NCBI GenBank assembly: GCA_035946625.1
Contig: DASYZE010000040.1
Location: 62,001-126,000, forward strand
Direction: 5' to 3'
From: DASYXZ01 sp035946625
Lineage (GTDB): Bacteria; Acidobacteriota; Terriglobia; UBA7540
Length of the DNA: 64,000 nt
In this document: piece by piece, positions 62,068 to 64,000 of the stretch
How the letters are laid out: each line of letters opens with the position of its first letter
How positions within the stretch are numbered: position 1 is the first letter of the stretch
The notes under the pieces: model-generated
What the model was told of the DNA's origin: nothing
The model's input: the letters and a program-made list of their open reading frames with translations, nothing else
Databases searched by the model: none
Program-made: the position numbers and the translations under genes

Positions 62068-62335
62068 AATTGGGCGATTTTTCCAGGCAGTTCGCCTGCG
62101 CAATCCGGCCCGAAATCGCCAAAGCTTGCGCAGCGCGATAAGAATCCAACTCGATCCCGTTTCGTTGCCCAGTCGCGTCCGCAGTAATGGCAGTAAGTGC
62201 CGCGCCGTCGCCGATGCACGGATCCACCGCGGCAAACGGCGTCGCGGGGAACTGCAAGAATTTTCGAATGCGCTGAGCATCGGCCAAAGGCAATGGATAA
62301 AATCCGAGTCGCTCGCGACCGCCTGGCCTCATCAT
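62042..62335 (-). pseudogene. 5' part of a DUF6094-like methyltransferase gene
   Basis: A strong ribosome site (AGGAGGAGG) precedes tandem ATGs at 62335/62332. The protein reads RERLGFYPLPLADAQRIRKF, then AAVDPCIGDGAALTAITADA (SAM-binding motif I) and NGIELDSYRAAQA. After QANCLE the frame runs into the end of the MITE-like element and stops. The catalytic NPPY region is missing. Confidence 0.75.
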
Positions 62336-62499
62336 GTGCCCTCCTCCTGATCGACCAACACGATAGATAAACACGTGTGTTAATCTTGCCAGCCAGCGGG
62401 CCACAACGTTTCACCAGCTTAACAAGGTTATAAACTTTAAAGGAATTTCCCCCGCTATTTCCGTGATAATATCCCTTCCGACCAGGTCTTCGCGCAGCC

Positions 62500-64000
62500 A
62501 TGCGTACCTGTCCCAAATGCCAGCGAACCTACCCCGAAGACATGGCCTATTGTCCCCGGGACGCAGCCGAATTGGTGTCCGCCGCGACCGCCACGCAGGC
62601 GGAGCTTGAGGCCACACTCTCGCAACGATTCCGCATCGTTCGGCGGCTGGGTGCGGGCGGCATGGGCACGGTGTTCCTGGCGGAACAGATTGCAGTGGGC
62701 AACCGGCCCGTAGCGCTCAAAGTCCTCCTCCGCAAGTTGCTGGATGACCCGGAATTTCTCCTGCGCTTTCAGAACGAAGCAGGATCCACGGGCCGCATTC
62801 GTCATCCCAACGTGGTGACCATCTATGAGTCCGGGCAATCCGATGACGGCTCGCCTTACATCGCCATGGAGTACCTGGAGGGCGAGAGCCTGCGCCAGGC
62901 ACTGAAATCGCGCGGAGCGCTTCCGGTCCCGGAATGCGCGGTGATTCTCCAGCAAGTGGCGCGAGGGTTGGGCGCCGCCCACAAGCTCGGCATCATCCAC
63001 CGTGACTTAAAGCCTGACAATATCTTTCTCACTCGAGGGCTCGAGGACGAGCTAGTGGTGAAAGTTGTGGACTTCGGCATTGCCAAGCTACGCGAGTCCG
63101 CCACCCACACCATGACGGGTATGGTGCTCGGCACGCCCGCCTACATGTCCTTTGAGCAGGCTTCCGGGATGCGCAGCCAAGATTTGGACGCGCGCTCCGA
63201 CATTTATTCGCTCGGTGTGGTCGCGTACGAGATGCTCACCGGCCGCGTGCCGTTCCATTCCGATACGCCGCTCGGCTTTGTCAGCAAGCATCTCTCGGAA
63301 CAGCCGCCACCCTTCCGGGCAGTAAAACCGGGTCTTCCAGCCACGCCGCAGCTTGAGCAGGCTGTCATGAGAGCCCTGGCGAAGAACCGCGACACGCGCT
63401 ACGCCTCGGTGCTCGACTTTGCCCGCCAGTTCGGCGAAGCAGCGCAGATGTCCCAAGAGACTTCGAGCAATGCACCCCTGCCATCCACCAGAAGCGTGCG
63501 TCCCGAAGTAGGGGCAGTTCGAGAACCGCCCCCCACGCCCCCGTCCAATGTTGCAGCACCACGAATCGAAGACGGGAGGCGCACAGCCCCCTCTGTCAGT
63601 TCCCAACCGCTGCCCGCCGTTCCCGGGTTTGCGAGGTCGAAGCCGAGCCCTGCACCTAGAAAATCAAGAGGGGCAGTCTGGGTTACGGTTGTTGTTTTTG
63701 TGTTGGTGGTGGTTATGGGCTACGCTTGGATTAGTCGTTTTCCCACCGAGACCAAAACGCCGCCGGAAAATCCTCCGGTCACGAAACCGCAGGGCAATTC
63801 GACGACGCAGCCCGGCGCAGGAAAGCAAGGGGCAACCGTACAAAGTCCCTCTGGGAACTCTGCCGGGGAGAGCTCTGCGGCGCATGAAACGAACGCGGCG
63901 GACCATAGCCAGCTGATTGTGGCCGCCAAAAAACAAGGTGACACTTATTATGACAATGGTGACTACAACAAAGCGATCGATGAATATCAGAAGGGATTGA
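62500..64000 (+). CDS. Ser/Thr protein kinase with N-terminal zinc ribbon and TPR start (3' end outside window)
   Basis: The frame is open from the ATG at 62500 to the right edge (500 residues seen). It begins with a zinc ribbon, CPKCQRTYPEDMAYCPRD. The kinase domain (~43-300) has LGAGGMGTVFLAEQ, Lys in VALKVLL, HRDLKPDNIFL, DFGIAK and GTPAYMSFEQ. A Pro/Ser-rich linker contains a REP-derived peptide (see 63508-63532). A membrane helix lies near 395 (AVWVTVVVFVLVVVMGY), followed by a Thr/Asn/Gly-rich spacer and the beginning of a TPR (GDYNKAIDEYQKGL). Probably a membrane receptor kinase. Confidence 0.94.
   Translation, partial: MRTCPKCQRTYPEDMAYCPRDAAELVSAATATQAELEATLSQRFRIVRRLGAGGMGTVFLAEQIAVGNRPVALKVLLRKLLDDPEFLLRFQNEAGSTGRIRHPNVVTIYESGQSDDGSPYIAMEYLEGESLRQALKSRGALPVPECAVILQQVARGLGAAHKLGIIHRDLKPDNIFLTRGLEDELVVKVVDFGIAKLRESATHTMTGMVLGTPAYMSFEQASGMRSQDLDARSDIYSLGVVAYEMLTGRVPFHSDTPLGFVSKHLSEQPPPFRAVKPGLPATPQLEQAVMRALAKNRDTRYASVLDFARQFGEAAQMSQETSSNAPLPSTRSVRPEVGAVREPPPTPPSNVAAPRIEDGRRTAPSVSSQPLPAVPGFARSKPSPAPRKSRGAVWVTVVVFVLVVVMGYAWISRFPTETKTPPENPPVTKPQGNSTTQPGAGKQGATVQSPSGNSAGESSAAHETNAADHSQLIVAAKKQGDTYYDNGDYNKAIDEYQKGL
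63508..63532. repeat. REP palindrome in frame in the kinase linker
   Basis: GTAGGGGCAGTTC followed by GAGAACCGCCCC differs by two bases from the sense strand of the palindrome at 2530-2553. It encodes the same peptide, VGAVREPP. Confidence 0.8.

Overview
The window looks like chromosomal DNA from a soil-type member of the Acidobacteriota. This is inferred from gene content, not from a marker gene. The clues are moderately high G+C and three large Ser/Thr kinases, one with an OmpR-like winged helix fused to a kinase and a WD40-like propeller. There are also very large secreted proteins with anchor-type Ig repeats, a tail-fibre-like secreted protein, and many short palindromic repeats with their REP-associated (RAYT) transposases. 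I saw no rRNA, tRNA or CRISPR array.

Layout. 1-8.3 kb: an edge-truncated kinase/propeller gene, a metallo-beta-lactamase-fold hydrolase, a small Cys-rich protein, then phosphoketolase and acetate kinase, which together turn sugar phosphates into acetate plus ATP. 8.3-14 kb: a reverse-strand cluster of secreted proteins, closed by a decayed copy of the acetate kinase 3' end that carries a RAYT element. 14-20 kb: a regulatory block with a cNMP-binding protein, OsmC, a two-CxxCH membrane protein, a degenerate receiver, a Crp/Fnr regulator, a STAS protein and a sigma-54 activator; a cluster of TGAC dyads lies upstream of the STAS gene. 20-32 kb: catabolism, with an amidohydrolase, a tannase-like esterase, an amino-acid permease, a TPR protein, a cupin and an SDR, followed by a GlcG-like protein, glycerate kinase and tartronate-semialdehyde reductase. 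A DUF1016 nuclease sits between the SDR gene and a second copy of its 3' end. 32-38.6 kb: a nitric-oxide defence locus made of an Fnr-type regulator, the Fe-S repair protein Ric, NnrS, quinol NO reductase and a zinc-ribbon-like membrane protein. 39-51 kb: a second RAYT element, surface or secreted proteins and a TPR kinase. 51.7-60 kb: a homoserine-kinase-like GHMP kinase, then a patchwork island holding ArsR-VOC, BrnT, PIN remnants, a phosphotransferase-like protein, a DoxX-like protein, an AHSA1-SpoIIE fusion and MazF/antitoxin. The two ends of the island share an approximately 88-bp direct repeat. 60-64 kb: an OmpA-like protein, a dead RAYT, a methyltransferase remnant cut by a MITE-like repeat, and a third kinase running off the right edge.

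Two themes stand out. First, palindromic repeats have entered coding sequence in frame. The first kinase carries five different ones in its linkers, and one family yields the same peptide in two kinases. Second, in four places an intact gene is followed by accessory cargo and then by a diverged copy of that gene's own 3' end: acetate kinase, SDR, VOC and AHSA1. This suggests either an integration process with long 3'-end duplication or repeated invasion of tandem gene duplicates.
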